Assembly: GCA_964400675.1 (NCBI GenBank)
Contig: CAYNVO010000002.1
Coordinates: 62,001-126,000 of the forward strand
Direction of reading: 5' to 3'
DNA from: 9FT-COMBO-48-23 sp964400675
GTDB taxonomy: Bacteria > Chloroflexota > Dehalococcoidia > GIF9 > UBA5629
DNA: 64,000 nucleotides
Within the stretch, counting starts at the first letter, position 1. Each line of letters starts with the position of its first letter. A program made the position numbers and the translations under genes. The notes beneath the pieces are model-generated. The model was given only the letters and a program-made list of their open reading frames with translations. It had not been told where the DNA came from and searched no databases. Shown here piece after piece: positions 49,689-59,543 of the stretch.

Positions 49689-50477
49689 ATGCAGTATCTT
49701 TTTTATGTATGGGATAGGATTGCCCGTCGTCTCAAATCGGCCAACCATATACTGCTTCTCTCGGATTATGATGGTACCTTGACGCCTATTGTGGATAAAC
49801 CGGAGTTAGCTGTTCTTTCCCGAGAGATGAGAAGGCTGCTCCGGGCACTGGCTAAGAGCCGGCGTTATACAGTTGGTCTCATTAGCGGTAGGGCTTTGCC
49901 CGACCTAAAAAACAGTGTAGGCTTGGATGGCATTATATATGCTGGAAATCACGGATTAGAGATAGAGGGTTTTGGCTCAAGTTTCTTGGAACCTATCGCT
50001 GAGGAGATGCGACCTTTCCTGGGGATGTTGAATCAGGTGCTGTCAGTTACATTGAGGGGTATTAAGGGTGTGTTTGTCGAGGACAAGGGTTTGACTTTGA
50101 GTGTTCACTATCGTATGGTTGACAGAGACGAAGAAGAAAAAGTAAGAGGTGCTTTTGAGAGGATTACTGACCCGTTGCATGTGACCGGTAGTATACGGGT
50201 CACTAGGGGCAAGAAAGTTTACGAAATAAGGCCACCTGTAGATTGGGACAAGGGCAAGGCGATAGCCTGGCTGATAGCCAAATTCAGAGAGTCCGGTGGA
50301 AGGGCTGGGGCACTGCCGATATACCTGGGGGATGACTTAACTGATGAAGATGGTTTTGAAGTTATTGAAAAAAATAATGGAATCTCAATTCTCGTCGGTG
50401 GGGATAACTCTCAGTCGATGGCACGATATTTCTTGAAGTCGCCTCAAGAAGTGGCGGAATTCTTAAAGATGTTATAA
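49689..50477 (+). CDS. otsB: trehalose-6-phosphate phosphatase
   Basis: 262 residues, HAD fold: LLLSDYDGTLTPI (nucleophile Asp), GLISGR, KGKAIAWLI and YLGDDLTDEDGF. Removes phosphate from the OtsA product. Begins 13 bases after otsA. Confidence 0.93.
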   Translation: MQYLFYVWDRIARRLKSANHILLLSDYDGTLTPIVDKPELAVLSREMRRLLRALAKSRRYTVGLISGRALPDLKNSVGLDGIIYAGNHGLEIEGFGSSFLEPIAEEMRPFLGMLNQVLSVTLRGIKGVFVEDKGLTLSVHYRMVDRDEEEKVRGAFERITDPLHVTGSIRVTRGKKVYEIRPPVDWDKGKAIAWLIAKFRESGGRAGALPIYLGDDLTDEDGFEVIEKNNGISILVGGDNSQSMARYFLKSPQEVAEFLKML

Positions 50478-50493
50478 TGTATGGAGATGCTCA

Positions 50494-51888
50494 ATGGTTG
50501 ATTGGCTAACCGACAGCTGGCTTTGGCTAACTAAAAACTGGCTTTACATTGCCGTTCCCCTGGTTATTTTCCTGGCTACTTATGTGGTTGGATTGTGGGT
50601 CAGGAGGATTGCTTATAGAGCCTTCAACCGTTGGGCAGCGACAGGTAAATGGAGGGGAAGCCAGTTAATCATTCAGACGACACGTACCCCCTTTATCTAC
50701 TGGTTCCTGATTTTAGGTGCTTTTATAGCCATTCAGGTCTTAAGATTAGACTCTTCCTCAAAGATATTAGCTGACAGGATATTGACCAGCCTTTTTGTCT
50801 TTTCTTTGTGCTGGGTGGCTGCCGCCTTAAGCACAAGGATACTCAAACTTTATATTGGTGATATGAAGCGCTTACAACCATCAGAGCCTTTGATATTAAA
50901 CATTGGCAGAATTGTTATTGCTGTGGTCGGTGCTTTGATATTGCTTGATGTCTGGGGAGCACCGACTACGCCAATAATTTTGCTTCTGGCGGCTGCTATT
51001 TTTATAGCGGCTTTAGCTTTTAGGGACGTGCTGGCCAATCTTTTCTCTGGTTTCCAACTGACACAAGGTGAGCAAATCAGGGTCGGTGACTTTATAAAAT
51101 TAGAGTCCGGGGAAAGCGGTTACGTTACTGATGTGACCTGGAGAAATACCCAGATCAGAACACTGGATAGCAGCCTCATCCTGGTTCCCAATAGTAGATT
51201 GGTTCAGAGCACAGTCATTAATTACGGGCGTCCGCTCAAGAAAGCTAGCAGGCCTTTTCGTTTTTACACACGTCTATACTTGAAGGAGCTGACCGGATTA
51301 AAAGCCAGCAATTTGGCGGAGATGGTTAATCTGCTAAAAGAGGTTCCTGACTCTGTGATTTATTATCATACTCATCATTTTCTTGAAGAGTACCATTATT
51401 TAACTCCTGAACCAGCCAATGATTTCGCCCTCTGGGTTAGTGACGAACTTAGCGACGAGGTCTTAGGAGAGAAATTAGCCAGCATCGATACATTCGATTT
51501 CCCGACCATAAGTGCTTTAAGGGGGAGGATTGAGGGTGTTATCAGGGATTATGTATCGAAGAAACCTGACGGACGAACTGCACGTGAGGGTAGGGAGTTT
51601 CATTTTATTAAATCAGTGAGCTTCATAATGCCTACACCCTATGTTGCTCATGACCTACGGGAGTTTGTTGAAGTGCTCAGGCAAGTGAGTATAGATTCTC
51701 TTAGTTATCATATTTTTGAGGCGAAGTTAAGGTTAAAGAGGGGTGTTAATGACTTTGCTATCTGGATTGAGGAATGTCTTGATGATAAAGATTTGGCTGA
51801 TAAACTTGCTTATTTAGACCCGTATAATTATACGTTGGAGGGGTTGAGGTTGACTATAATTCAAGTGATTGAGAAGCGTATTAAGTAG
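50494..51888 (+). CDS. MscS-family mechanosensitive channel
   Basis: 464 residues. About four to five TM helices in the first ~190 residues, with the pore helix (ALAFRDVLANLFSGFQLTQGEQIRVGDFIKL) and the beta domain (GYVTDVTWRNTQIRTLDSSLILVPNSRL...TVINYGRP) of MscS, then a long C-terminal domain (~240 residues) in which two related alpha/beta halves (FYTRLYLKEL..., HFIKSVSFIMPTP...) appear duplicated. Releases solutes on hypo-osmotic shock; the gene sits 16 bases after otsB. Confidence 0.9.
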   Translation: MVDWLTDSWLWLTKNWLYIAVPLVIFLATYVVGLWVRRIAYRAFNRWAATGKWRGSQLIIQTTRTPFIYWFLILGAFIAIQVLRLDSSSKILADRILTSLFVFSLCWVAAALSTRILKLYIGDMKRLQPSEPLILNIGRIVIAVVGALILLDVWGAPTTPIILLLAAAIFIAALAFRDVLANLFSGFQLTQGEQIRVGDFIKLESGESGYVTDVTWRNTQIRTLDSSLILVPNSRLVQSTVINYGRPLKKASRPFRFYTRLYLKELTGLKASNLAEMVNLLKEVPDSVIYYHTHHFLEEYHYLTPEPANDFALWVSDELSDEVLGEKLASIDTFDFPTISALRGRIEGVIRDYVSKKPDGRTAREGREFHFIKSVSFIMPTPYVAHDLREFVEVLRQVSIDSLSYHIFEAKLRLKRGVNDFAIWIEECLDDKDLADKLAYLDPYNYTLEGLRLTIIQVIEKRIK

Positions 51889-51900
51889 AAGGTGGCCTAG

Positions 51901-53148
51901 ATGCAGAACGAAATTCATTTACAATCTAGAAGCCGATTGCAGGACTATGAGCCGATAGTTGGCAGGAGTTGTCTTGAAGATTTGAGGACGCTGACCGAGA
52001 AATTCTCGGGCAAAGTTATCCAGACTGTAAACTCTACGTTCATTGGTGGTGGGGTGGCGGAAATATTGGAGCATATGGTGCCCCTGCTTAATCAGCTAGG
52101 TGTTGATATTCGATGGGATGCTATAACGGGTAGCGACGAATTTTTTGAAGTGACTAAGAAATTCCATAATGCCCTTCATGGTAAGCGTGAGAAAATTTCG
52201 GCTCAAGATTTTGCTTTGTTCTCGGAAATAACTGAGCAAAACCTGAAGGAGATGAGTTTTTATGGAGACATTATTTTTATTCATGACCCTCAGCCGGTAG
52301 GTTTGATAGCCAAGAAAAAGGAGATAGGCAGGAAATGGTTGTGGCGATGCCATATCGATGTCTCCAGCCCTGATAAGAAGTTATGGAGCTTTTTGCGACG
52401 CTTCATTGTGGAATATGATGCCGCTGTTTTCTCAGCACCTAACTTTGCTCAACAATTGCCCATACGTCAATTTTTGATTACGCCATCTATAGACCCATTA
52501 AGTGATAAGAATAGAGAACTTGACTCGGAGACAATTGATGCTGTGCTAGCAAAGTATGGTTTAGTTTCAGACAAGCCCATGATTACCCAGATATCTCGCT
52601 TTGACCGTCTGAAGGACCCGCTGGGGGTGATAGAAGCTTTTGAAATGGTGAGAAAAAGCATAGATTGTCAGTTGGTTCTGGCTGGAGGGACAGCAATTGA
52701 TGATCCTGAGTCCGAGGATGTGCTTGTGGAGGTGAGAAAAAGGGCAGAAAAGAATCCTGACGTTCACGTCCTGCTGGTGCCGCCTGAGAGCGATATTGAT
52801 ATCAACGCCTTACAGTGGGCAGCAGCGATAATCATACAGAAATCGTTGAAGGAAGGTTTCGGGCTAACCATAAGTGAAGCCTTGTGGAAGGCAAAGCCGG
52901 TGGTGGCTTCTGCGGTTGGCGGCATACCATTGCAGGTTAAGAATAAGTTTACCGGACTTTTGTGCTATACAGTTGAGGGTGCTGCTTATGCTCTTAAACA
53001 ATTGCTGAGTAACCCGGAATATGCCAACTGGTTGGGGAAAAATGGAAAAGAGCATGTTAAGCAGAACTTTTTGATAACCGGCCACCTCAAAAATTATCTG
53101 CTTATGTTTTTAGCTCTGGACCAACCGTCAGAAGTTGTCTATTTGTAA
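51901..53148 (+). CDS. GT4 glycosyltransferase, trehalose synthase (TreT)-like
   Basis: 415 residues. VIQTVNSTFIGGGVAEILEHMVPLLNQLGVDIRWDAITG is the characteristic TreT opening; the GT-B second domain has QISRFDRLKDPLGVIEAF, LVLAGG and the EGFGLTISEALWKAKPVVAS E-x7-E motif. TreT makes trehalose from a nucleotide sugar and glucose; OtsAB makes it by another route, so both in one operon is notable. A related activity, such as forming another glucoside, is possible. Confidence 0.88.
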   Translation: MQNEIHLQSRSRLQDYEPIVGRSCLEDLRTLTEKFSGKVIQTVNSTFIGGGVAEILEHMVPLLNQLGVDIRWDAITGSDEFFEVTKKFHNALHGKREKISAQDFALFSEITEQNLKEMSFYGDIIFIHDPQPVGLIAKKKEIGRKWLWRCHIDVSSPDKKLWSFLRRFIVEYDAAVFSAPNFAQQLPIRQFLITPSIDPLSDKNRELDSETIDAVLAKYGLVSDKPMITQISRFDRLKDPLGVIEAFEMVRKSIDCQLVLAGGTAIDDPESEDVLVEVRKRAEKNPDVHVLLVPPESDIDINALQWAAAIIIQKSLKEGFGLTISEALWKAKPVVASAVGGIPLQVKNKFTGLLCYTVEGAAYALKQLLSNPEYANWLGKNGKEHVKQNFLITGHLKNYLLMFLALDQPSEVVYL

Positions 53149-53209
53149 GCCGTAAGTTTATTTTGAGCTTACCTATCTTTTTAGATGGCCTTTTGTGCGG
53201 TAGCCGTTT

Positions 53210-54244
53210 TCAGGAAGTGACTCTTTCCCTGAGTCTTTTTATCACCCATTCAGCTTCGGCTACTGTTTTTTCAATTATGTCCTGGCAGGTAGGTATGTCG
53301 TTTATCCTGCCAGCGACCTGTCCCAGCGGTATAACAATATCGTTCACGTCGCCAGGGTCGTGTAGTGCCTTAAGAAAGTCAATGCTGATTGCCTGACGTG
53401 CCAGATCCTGGATACCTCTCTGCTTTAAGCCGCTGAAAAAAAGTTTAAAGAACGGCACATCTAGCATTTTCTTTATCCGCCACCCACTGGACACTGCCTG
53501 AGCTAGTGATACCTTTCCTTCTGCCCGCTCCAGAGCAGCTTTGTTCTTCCAGTACCTGCCGGGAAGGCCGTCGACTCCAGGCGAGCGAAAGGTGTCTTCT
53601 GCCGTAGCTTTAATGCCGACCTCTTTGACGGTCAGGTGTACCGGGCTCTCTTGTGTAAGCATGAACCTGGTGCCCATGGATATGCCCTCAGCACCCAGAG
53701 CCAGAGCTGCCGCCAGTCCTCTGCCATCGCAGAAGCCGCCAGCGGCTATAATGGGGATTTTCACCTGGCTGGCAATTAGAGGTATGAGGACCAGTGAAGT
53801 GGGTTCCCCACCATGTGCTGCTGCCTCCAGTCCGGTGACGGCGAGAGCATCGGCCCCGTCTAGTTCAGCGCGGCGTGCGTGTCTCTCTGTGGCTACGGTG
53901 GCTATAACCTTGCCGCCGTATTCGTGCACGGCTTTAATAAGCCAATCGCCTTTTCCCAACGCATAGTTTAATATTGGAATTTTTTCTTCCATGGCTACTT
54001 CTGCATTCTCCCTGGCATTGGGGAACAGGATTGTAACATTTATGCCGAACGGTTTATCCGTGAGCGACTTAATCTCTTTGATGATGTCTTTCATCTGGTC
54101 CGGTGAGTTTGCAGCGCTGTTGAACATGCCTAATCCACCGGCATTGGAGACGGCAGCTACAAGCCTGGGCAAGCTGACGAAAGCCATTCCAGATAGCATG
54201 ATGGGATGCTCTATTCCAAATAACTCGGTCATCATTGTATTCAT
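53210..54244 (-). CDS. nitronate monooxygenase/FabK-like FMN enzyme, copy 1
   Basis: 344 residues of the NPD/FabK FMN barrel: MMTELFGIEHPIMLSGMAF, NAGGLGMF, AAGGFCDGRGLAAALALGAEGISMGTRF. AAAGGAGGA upstream supports ATG 54244 rather than the longer frame. Acts on nitronates or as an enoyl reductase; the H and GG phosphate motifs are present. Function not decided by sequence. Confidence 0.88.
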   Translation of the reverse strand: MNTMMTELFGIEHPIMLSGMAFVSLPRLVAAVSNAGGLGMFNSAANSPDQMKDIIKEIKSLTDKPFGINVTILFPNARENAEVAMEEKIPILNYALGKGDWLIKAVHEYGGKVIATVATERHARRAELDGADALAVTGLEAAAHGGEPTSLVLIPLIASQVKIPIIAAGGFCDGRGLAAALALGAEGISMGTRFMLTQESPVHLTVKEVGIKATAEDTFRSPGVDGLPGRYWKNKAALERAEGKVSLAQAVSSGWRIKKMLDVPFFKLFFSGLKQRGIQDLARQAISIDFLKALHDPGDVNDIVIPLGQVAGRINDIPTCQDIIEKTVAEAEWVIKRLRERVTS

Positions 54245-54421
54245 TGATAGTCCTCCTTTGTTGTGGGGGTAGTCATGAGCATAAAGAACAGTTTGAAGTA
54301 TAACAGGAGCAAAGAGGCGAATCAATGAAGAGCCTTTTTATATTCTTTGTCTCGCCGTTCCGTCTGGGTTATAATTGTGCGATGAGCAGGCATAGTTATT
54401 TTTCACGTCTGGAGGCTACTG

Positions 54422-55420
54422 ATGAAAACTAGAATGACAGAACTTTTCGGTATAAAACATCCGGTTATGTGTGGTGGCATGATGTGGCTGGCTAAACCTG
54501 AACTCTGTGCTGCGATTTCTAACGCTGGCGGTATTGGAAATTTGACATCGGGAAACTATGAATCTGGAGACAGCTTTCGTAAAGCCATCGACAATACACG
54601 CCAGTTGACGGATAAGCCGTTCTGCGTAAACATCACGTTGCTACCTTCTGTGCGGATTACAAAAGAGATGCATCAGGCGTATTTTCGAGTTTGCTGCGAA
54701 GAAAAAGTGGCTGCTATAGAAATCTCCGGTGCGCCTCTGGATAGATATCTGGGTGTGGATGCTGTTAACCAGGCTAAAAAAGCGGGCGTAAAGTTGATAC
54801 ATAAAGTCGGTTCGGTGAAACATGCCAAACATGCCGAGGAAGTCGGCTACGATGCTGTTATTGCTGCCGGTTTTGAGGAAGGTGGACATCCGTTGAATGA
54901 TGATGTGACCACAATGCTTCTGACCCCCAGGATTTGTGAGTCAGTGAAGCTGCCGGTTATTACTGCTGGAGGTATTGCCGATGGGAGGAGTCTGGCCGCT
55001 GCCCTGGTCTTGGGTGCAGAAGGCGTGATGATGGCTTCACGTTTTATCGCTACGAAAGAATGTACGGCACATGCCAAAATAAAAGAGGAGCTTGTTCGGC
55101 GGCAGGAAAATGATACCACGCTTATATGCAGGACAATCGATTTGCAGATGCGGGCTCTGAAAAATGAATTAGCCAGCAAAGTGCTTGAGGTAGAGGGGCG
55201 GCATGGGAGCCTGGAAGAGATAATACCGCTGATGTCCGGCAAACGCTCCGAGAAAGCCTGGGAAAACGGTGATGTGGATGGAGCCCCGTTTGCCGTTGGT
55301 CAGTCTATCGGCCTTATTAAGGAAATCGCCAGTTGCCGAGAACTGCTGGAGAAAATGGTGCGCGACGCTGAGGAAATCCTTGCCAATACCCAGCGGCGAC
55401 TCCGAATTGCTACCTCTTAA
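54422..55420 (+). CDS. nitronate monooxygenase/FabK-like FMN enzyme, copy 2
   Basis: 332 residues, same family: MTELFGIKHPVMCGGMMWLAKPELCAAISNAGGIGNLTSGN and AGGIADGRSLAAALVLGAEGVMMASRF. GGAGG lies before ATG 54422. Opposite in direction to both flanking paralogues; shorter and more diverged (EEGGHP instead of EAAAHGGE). Confidence 0.88.
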   Translation: MKTRMTELFGIKHPVMCGGMMWLAKPELCAAISNAGGIGNLTSGNYESGDSFRKAIDNTRQLTDKPFCVNITLLPSVRITKEMHQAYFRVCCEEKVAAIEISGAPLDRYLGVDAVNQAKKAGVKLIHKVGSVKHAKHAEEVGYDAVIAAGFEEGGHPLNDDVTTMLLTPRICESVKLPVITAGGIADGRSLAAALVLGAEGVMMASRFIATKECTAHAKIKEELVRRQENDTTLICRTIDLQMRALKNELASKVLEVEGRHGSLEEIIPLMSGKRSEKAWENGDVDGAPFAVGQSIGLIKEIASCRELLEKMVRDAEEILANTQRRLRIATS

Positions 55421-55477
55421 GAAATGCCAAGCCTGTGCCATCTTATCCAGTGTGGCGAAACCCTAGCCCTCGTTGAG

Positions 55478-56542
55478 TTAATGAACCTTTTTTCTTGTTG
55501 CCTCTATTGTTTCTTCAGCTTCGGCTATTATTCGTTCGATTAGCTCTTTGACACTGGGCAAGTCATTGATACCACCAATACATTGGCCGGCGTATAACAT
55601 GCCTCTCTCCATATCACCATCGTAGATAGCCTTCTCTGCAAGTATGGCTCCGGTTGCCTGCCTAGCTTGCACAAAAAGATTTTTTGATTCACCTTCTTCA
55701 TCAGACTTCATCATACTGAAGCTGAGTCCGATAAATCTGGCCATAGAGAGCTTTAGCTGTTTCTTGATTTCCCATGCGCTTTTAATGGCACTGAAAAGTG
55801 GAAACCCGCCTTTCATCATTTCTATTGCTGCTTTGTTCTTGAGCGCTCTGCCATCCATGCCGTCGAAAACATCGCTGTAAAGGGTGTCTTCCTCACTGGC
55901 TTTTTGGCAAAGCTCCTTGAAATTTTGGTGGAGAACACTCTCCTTGGTTAGACTAAATCTAGTACCCATAGATATTCCACTTGCTCCGAGAGTTAATGCT
56001 GCAGCCAGTCCTCTGCCATCGTAAAAGCCACCTGCTGCTATTACCGGTATCTTAACCTTGCTGGTGACAATCGGTATCAAAACCATAGAAGTTCCAGTAG
56101 CGCCATGGGCTGCTGCCTCAAATCCGGTGATAGTGATAGCGTCACAACCCAGTTGCTCCGCACGGATAGCATGCTTTGATAAGGCTGTGGTGCCTATCAC
56201 CTTACCCCCATAGGCATGAATCTGATCAATGAACCAAGGCTTGCCCAGAGTATAATTAAACACAGGGACCCTCTCCTCTATTGCGACTTCAACGCCTTCT
56301 TTGGCTCCAGGCCCCATTAATATCTGGTTTATGCCGAAGGGCTTATCAGTGAGCTCCCTAATCCTCCTGATGTTCTTGCGCATCTCCTCTTTATCTGCAC
56401 CAAATCTGGCTGTAGCAAGGATGCCAAGTCCGCCGGCATTGCATACGGCAGCTACGATGTTTGGTTCAGTTATCCAGTTTGCCCCTGCTAGCATAATAGG
56501 ATGTTTTATTCCAAATAACTCGGTCATGGGTGTTTTTATCAT
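55478..56542 (-). CDS. nitronate monooxygenase/FabK-like FMN enzyme, copy 3
   Basis: 354 residues: TPMTELFGIKHPIMLAGANWITEPNIVAAVCNAGGLGILAT and AAGGFYDGRGLAAALTLGASGISMGTRF. Closest to copy 1 in the second half. AAGGAGAAG precedes ATG 56542. Shares no operon with the others. Confidence 0.88.
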   Translation of the reverse strand: MIKTPMTELFGIKHPIMLAGANWITEPNIVAAVCNAGGLGILATARFGADKEEMRKNIRRIRELTDKPFGINQILMGPGAKEGVEVAIEERVPVFNYTLGKPWFIDQIHAYGGKVIGTTALSKHAIRAEQLGCDAITITGFEAAAHGATGTSMVLIPIVTSKVKIPVIAAGGFYDGRGLAAALTLGASGISMGTRFSLTKESVLHQNFKELCQKASEEDTLYSDVFDGMDGRALKNKAAIEMMKGGFPLFSAIKSAWEIKKQLKLSMARFIGLSFSMMKSDEEGESKNLFVQARQATGAILAEKAIYDGDMERGMLYAGQCIGGINDLPSVKELIERIIAEAEETIEATRKKVH

Positions 56543-56668
56543 AGTGTCTTCTCCTTACTGTTGTTTGTTTTACTAGAGTTTCGAGTCTTTGAAGCTTATC
56601 AGTTGCTGATTTTGGCTCATTTGCCTTGTGTGTTAGAATTAGCTTGAATCCATGGAGCGCAAGCGATT

Positions 56669-58402
56669 ATGACAGGATTTGACCCTATTGTCAACGTCGC
56701 CATTGTCTTAACAGCGGCTTTGGTCGGTGGCATGGTAGCTCATCGGCTGAGGCAGCCGGTGATCCTAGGCTATTTATTGGTAGGTGTTGCTGTTGGTCCT
56801 TATGGTTTTGGCTTGGTTGGCGACGTTCAGTTGATTGAGAACTTGGCTACAATAGGCGTGGCTTTGTTGATGTTTACTGTGGGATTGGAGATATCTTACA
56901 GTCAGTTGAGAGAAACAGGCAAGGTAGGAATTTGGGGTGGCATAGCTCAGATTCTAGCTACCTTTGTTCTAGGATTGGTAGCTGGTAAATTTCTACTCCG
57001 CTGGCCTTTAGGTGAGGCTGCTTTTTTTGGTCTTCTTATTTCTTTGAGTAGTACCATGGTTGGACTGAAAATGCTTATGGAGCGAGGCGAACTGGATTCA
57101 ATGCATGGCCGCATCATGATAGCCATTCTCATAGTTCAAGATTTGAGTGTCGTGTTAATGATGGTCGCGGTGCCTGTTTTTGGTGAATCGCTGGCTAATT
57201 TATTACCTACTTTCGCTGTTGCTACAGGTAAAGCAGTTTTTTCCTTAGGGATAGCTGTTGTTTTAGGACTTTGGGTGCTTCCCTGGTTATTAGGCAGGGT
57301 GGCAGGGGTAAGGTCACGAGAACTGTTTTTGCTAACTGTTCTTATCTTGTGTTTCGGTGCTGCTTTCGGCACCTATATTTTTGGGTTGTCTATTGCCTTC
57401 GGCGCATTCGTTGTTGGATTATTGCTCAGAGAGTCCATATTTGCTCATCAAGCTTTGGCTGAGATTACTCCCTTACGAGATGTGTTCGCTACCCTATTCT
57501 TTGTGTCGCTGGGTATGCTTTTAAGTCCTAAGTTTGTGATAGAAAATTGGCCTATGGTAATTCTAGCAGTGGTTGTTATTATCGCTATTAAATTTGGGGT
57601 TTGTTTTGGTATTGCTAGACTATTCGGCTATGGCGGTCGGACTGCTTTATTCGTTGGCGCTGGTCTTGCTCAAATTGGTGAGTTCAGTTTTATTTTAGCT
57701 CAAGCGGGGATGGATTCCGGTATAATCCCCGGCCATTCCTATTCGTTGATTATATCCAGCACGGTTATCACTATGTTGCTGACCCCTCTTCTGATGGTTC
57801 TGGTCTCGGCGGTCTATCCTAGATTGGCTAAAGCTCCGACGAAGGGGAAAATCGTAGTGGGAGATATCTCTCTTTTGTCTGAAGATGAATCACGTCATCC
57901 CGCAACTGAGATAGTACTCTGTGGTTATGGCCGAGTGGGACGTAATATTGCTAAAAATTTGTATGACCTTGGTATTCCCTATCTGGTGATTGAAATAGAC
58001 CCCGAGCTTGTTTCTGAGCTGCACAGTAAAGGTGAAAGCTGCATATATGGAGATTCTAGTAATGCCCATGTCCTTTCTTTAGCTAGACTGGATAAAGCCA
58101 GAGTTTTGATTGTTACGTATCCAGACCCTTTGTCTGTGGTGACTACGGTGAAAAATGCTTTAAGGATTAATGCTAAGCTTAAAATCGTTGCCCGTGTCCA
58201 CAGGAAGAGGGAATCGGAAATTCTCGAAAAACTGAGAGTTTCGGAATTGGTAAGTCCTGAATACGAAGCCAGCTTTGAATTTTTACGTCACACCTTGGCA
58301 CATATAGGGTGGAGTAGAAGCAGGATTCAAAAAACTATACGCAGATTCAGGCATGATGAAGAAGTCGCCGAGTTCAGCGACGGTAGTGAGGAAAGGCTGT
58401 GA
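56669..58402 (+). CDS. Kef/CPA2-type monovalent cation:proton antiporter with TrkA-N domain
   Basis: 577 residues. About twelve TM helices (to ~385) with the CPA2 core (LRQPVILGYLLVGVAVGPYGFGLV...LLMFTVGLEIS), followed by a cytosolic RCK/TrkA-N NAD-binding domain (VLCGYGRVGRNIAKNLYDLG, then DPELVSEL). Exports K+ or Na+ in exchange for protons under RCK control. Faces the K+ channel gene. Confidence 0.9.
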   Translation: MTGFDPIVNVAIVLTAALVGGMVAHRLRQPVILGYLLVGVAVGPYGFGLVGDVQLIENLATIGVALLMFTVGLEISYSQLRETGKVGIWGGIAQILATFVLGLVAGKFLLRWPLGEAAFFGLLISLSSTMVGLKMLMERGELDSMHGRIMIAILIVQDLSVVLMMVAVPVFGESLANLLPTFAVATGKAVFSLGIAVVLGLWVLPWLLGRVAGVRSRELFLLTVLILCFGAAFGTYIFGLSIAFGAFVVGLLLRESIFAHQALAEITPLRDVFATLFFVSLGMLLSPKFVIENWPMVILAVVVIIAIKFGVCFGIARLFGYGGRTALFVGAGLAQIGEFSFILAQAGMDSGIIPGHSYSLIISSTVITMLLTPLLMVLVSAVYPRLAKAPTKGKIVVGDISLLSEDESRHPATEIVLCGYGRVGRNIAKNLYDLGIPYLVIEIDPELVSELHSKGESCIYGDSSNAHVLSLARLDKARVLIVTYPDPLSVVTTVKNALRINAKLKIVARVHRKRESEILEKLRVSELVSPEYEASFEFLRHTLAHIGWSRSRIQKTIRRFRHDEEVAEFSDGSEERL

Positions 58403-58447
58403 TATCCAGCTGTTTTCTAGACGATGTGTGGGGAGTTTATAGTATCT

Positions 58448-59494
58448 CTATCTAGCTCCATTCTGGCTGGTGGACTTCGCTTTGACTTTGCTTGGCTGGC
58501 AACATTCTTCTATAGCTCGCAATTGCTCGATTGTGCCAAAAGTTGTTAGACTGCTTGCCTTTTCAACGGTGCTATTCTGACCTGGGTTAGGAATCAATGC
58601 CCCGTCCCTCGTTTTCAGAGCTAGAATTCTTACTCCAGGGAAGCGCTCTTCTATTTCTTTTATTGTAGAGCCTACTAATGTGGATTCATCTCCTGTCTCT
58701 ATCTCTTCCACAAGCAATTGTTTCTTTTGGCCGAATAAGACAGTTTCAATAAATTCCACGGCCTGTGGACGTAAGGCTAGCCTGGCCATTCGTGCTCCGC
58801 CGATGATTTCTGGAGCTACCACGCGTTGGGCGCCGGCTTGTAATAACTTTCTCTCGGCATCCTCATTGTTGGCTCGGGCGACTATAGGTAACGTAGCGTT
58901 TAATTCTTTTGCAGCAAGTGTAGTATAGATACTTGCTGCGTCATCGCCCAGAGATATAATTATCCCTCTGGCATTGTCTATTTTCGCCTGTCTCAATAAT
59001 TCATCTTTGGTGGCGTCGCCATGAATGGTCAAATAACCTGCTTGTTGTGCTTTGTCGGCGACCTCTCTATCTCGCTCTATTACTATGAATTTAGCCTCTT
59101 GCTGTCTGAGTATACTGGCGATTGCTTGTCCAACGCGTCCATAACCGCATAGTATGAAATGGTTTTTAAGTCGTCTGATTTTGGCTTCCATGCGTTGCCT
59201 CCCTATTCTGATTCCGAATTCTCCTTCCACAATGTATCGTACTAGGCTGGTGAGAATATAAAAGGCAGTGCCGACGCCGCCCAGAATCAGGAAAATCGTG
59301 AATATTTGTCCGGCTGTTGAAAGTGGAAATATCTCGGCGTATCCTACCGTGGTTATGGTTATAACTGTCATGTATAGGGAATCCAAGAAAGTCCAACCTT
59401 CGATTAGCTTGTAACCGATGGTGCCAGCAAGCACGACGAGGAGTAATACCCCTAATCCTCTAACCAGATCCTGCAGCGCACCGAATAATCTCAT
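58448..59494 (-). CDS. two-TM potassium channel with RCK (TrkA-N/TrkA-C) domains
   Basis: 348 residues. Two TM helices flank a P-loop; the selectivity filter reads TVGYAE (49-54) where canonical channels have TVGYGD/E. TrkA-N (LCGYGRVGQAIASILRQQ...) and TrkA-C domains follow, as in MthK. AAAGGAAA precedes ATG 59494. GYA in the filter may change ion choice or conduction. Confidence 0.88.
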   Translation of the reverse strand: MRLFGALQDLVRGLGVLLLVVLAGTIGYKLIEGWTFLDSLYMTVITITTVGYAEIFPLSTAGQIFTIFLILGGVGTAFYILTSLVRYIVEGEFGIRIGRQRMEAKIRRLKNHFILCGYGRVGQAIASILRQQEAKFIVIERDREVADKAQQAGYLTIHGDATKDELLRQAKIDNARGIIISLGDDAASIYTTLAAKELNATLPIVARANNEDAERKLLQAGAQRVVAPEIIGGARMARLALRPQAVEFIETVLFGQKKQLLVEEIETGDESTLVGSTIKEIEERFPGVRILALKTRDGALIPNPGQNSTVEKASSLTTFGTIEQLRAIEECCQPSKVKAKSTSQNGAR

Positions 59495-59543
59495 TTTCCT
59501 TTGTTTATTTTGAAGATAGCAAGAGCAATTTACAAAGCTTTCA

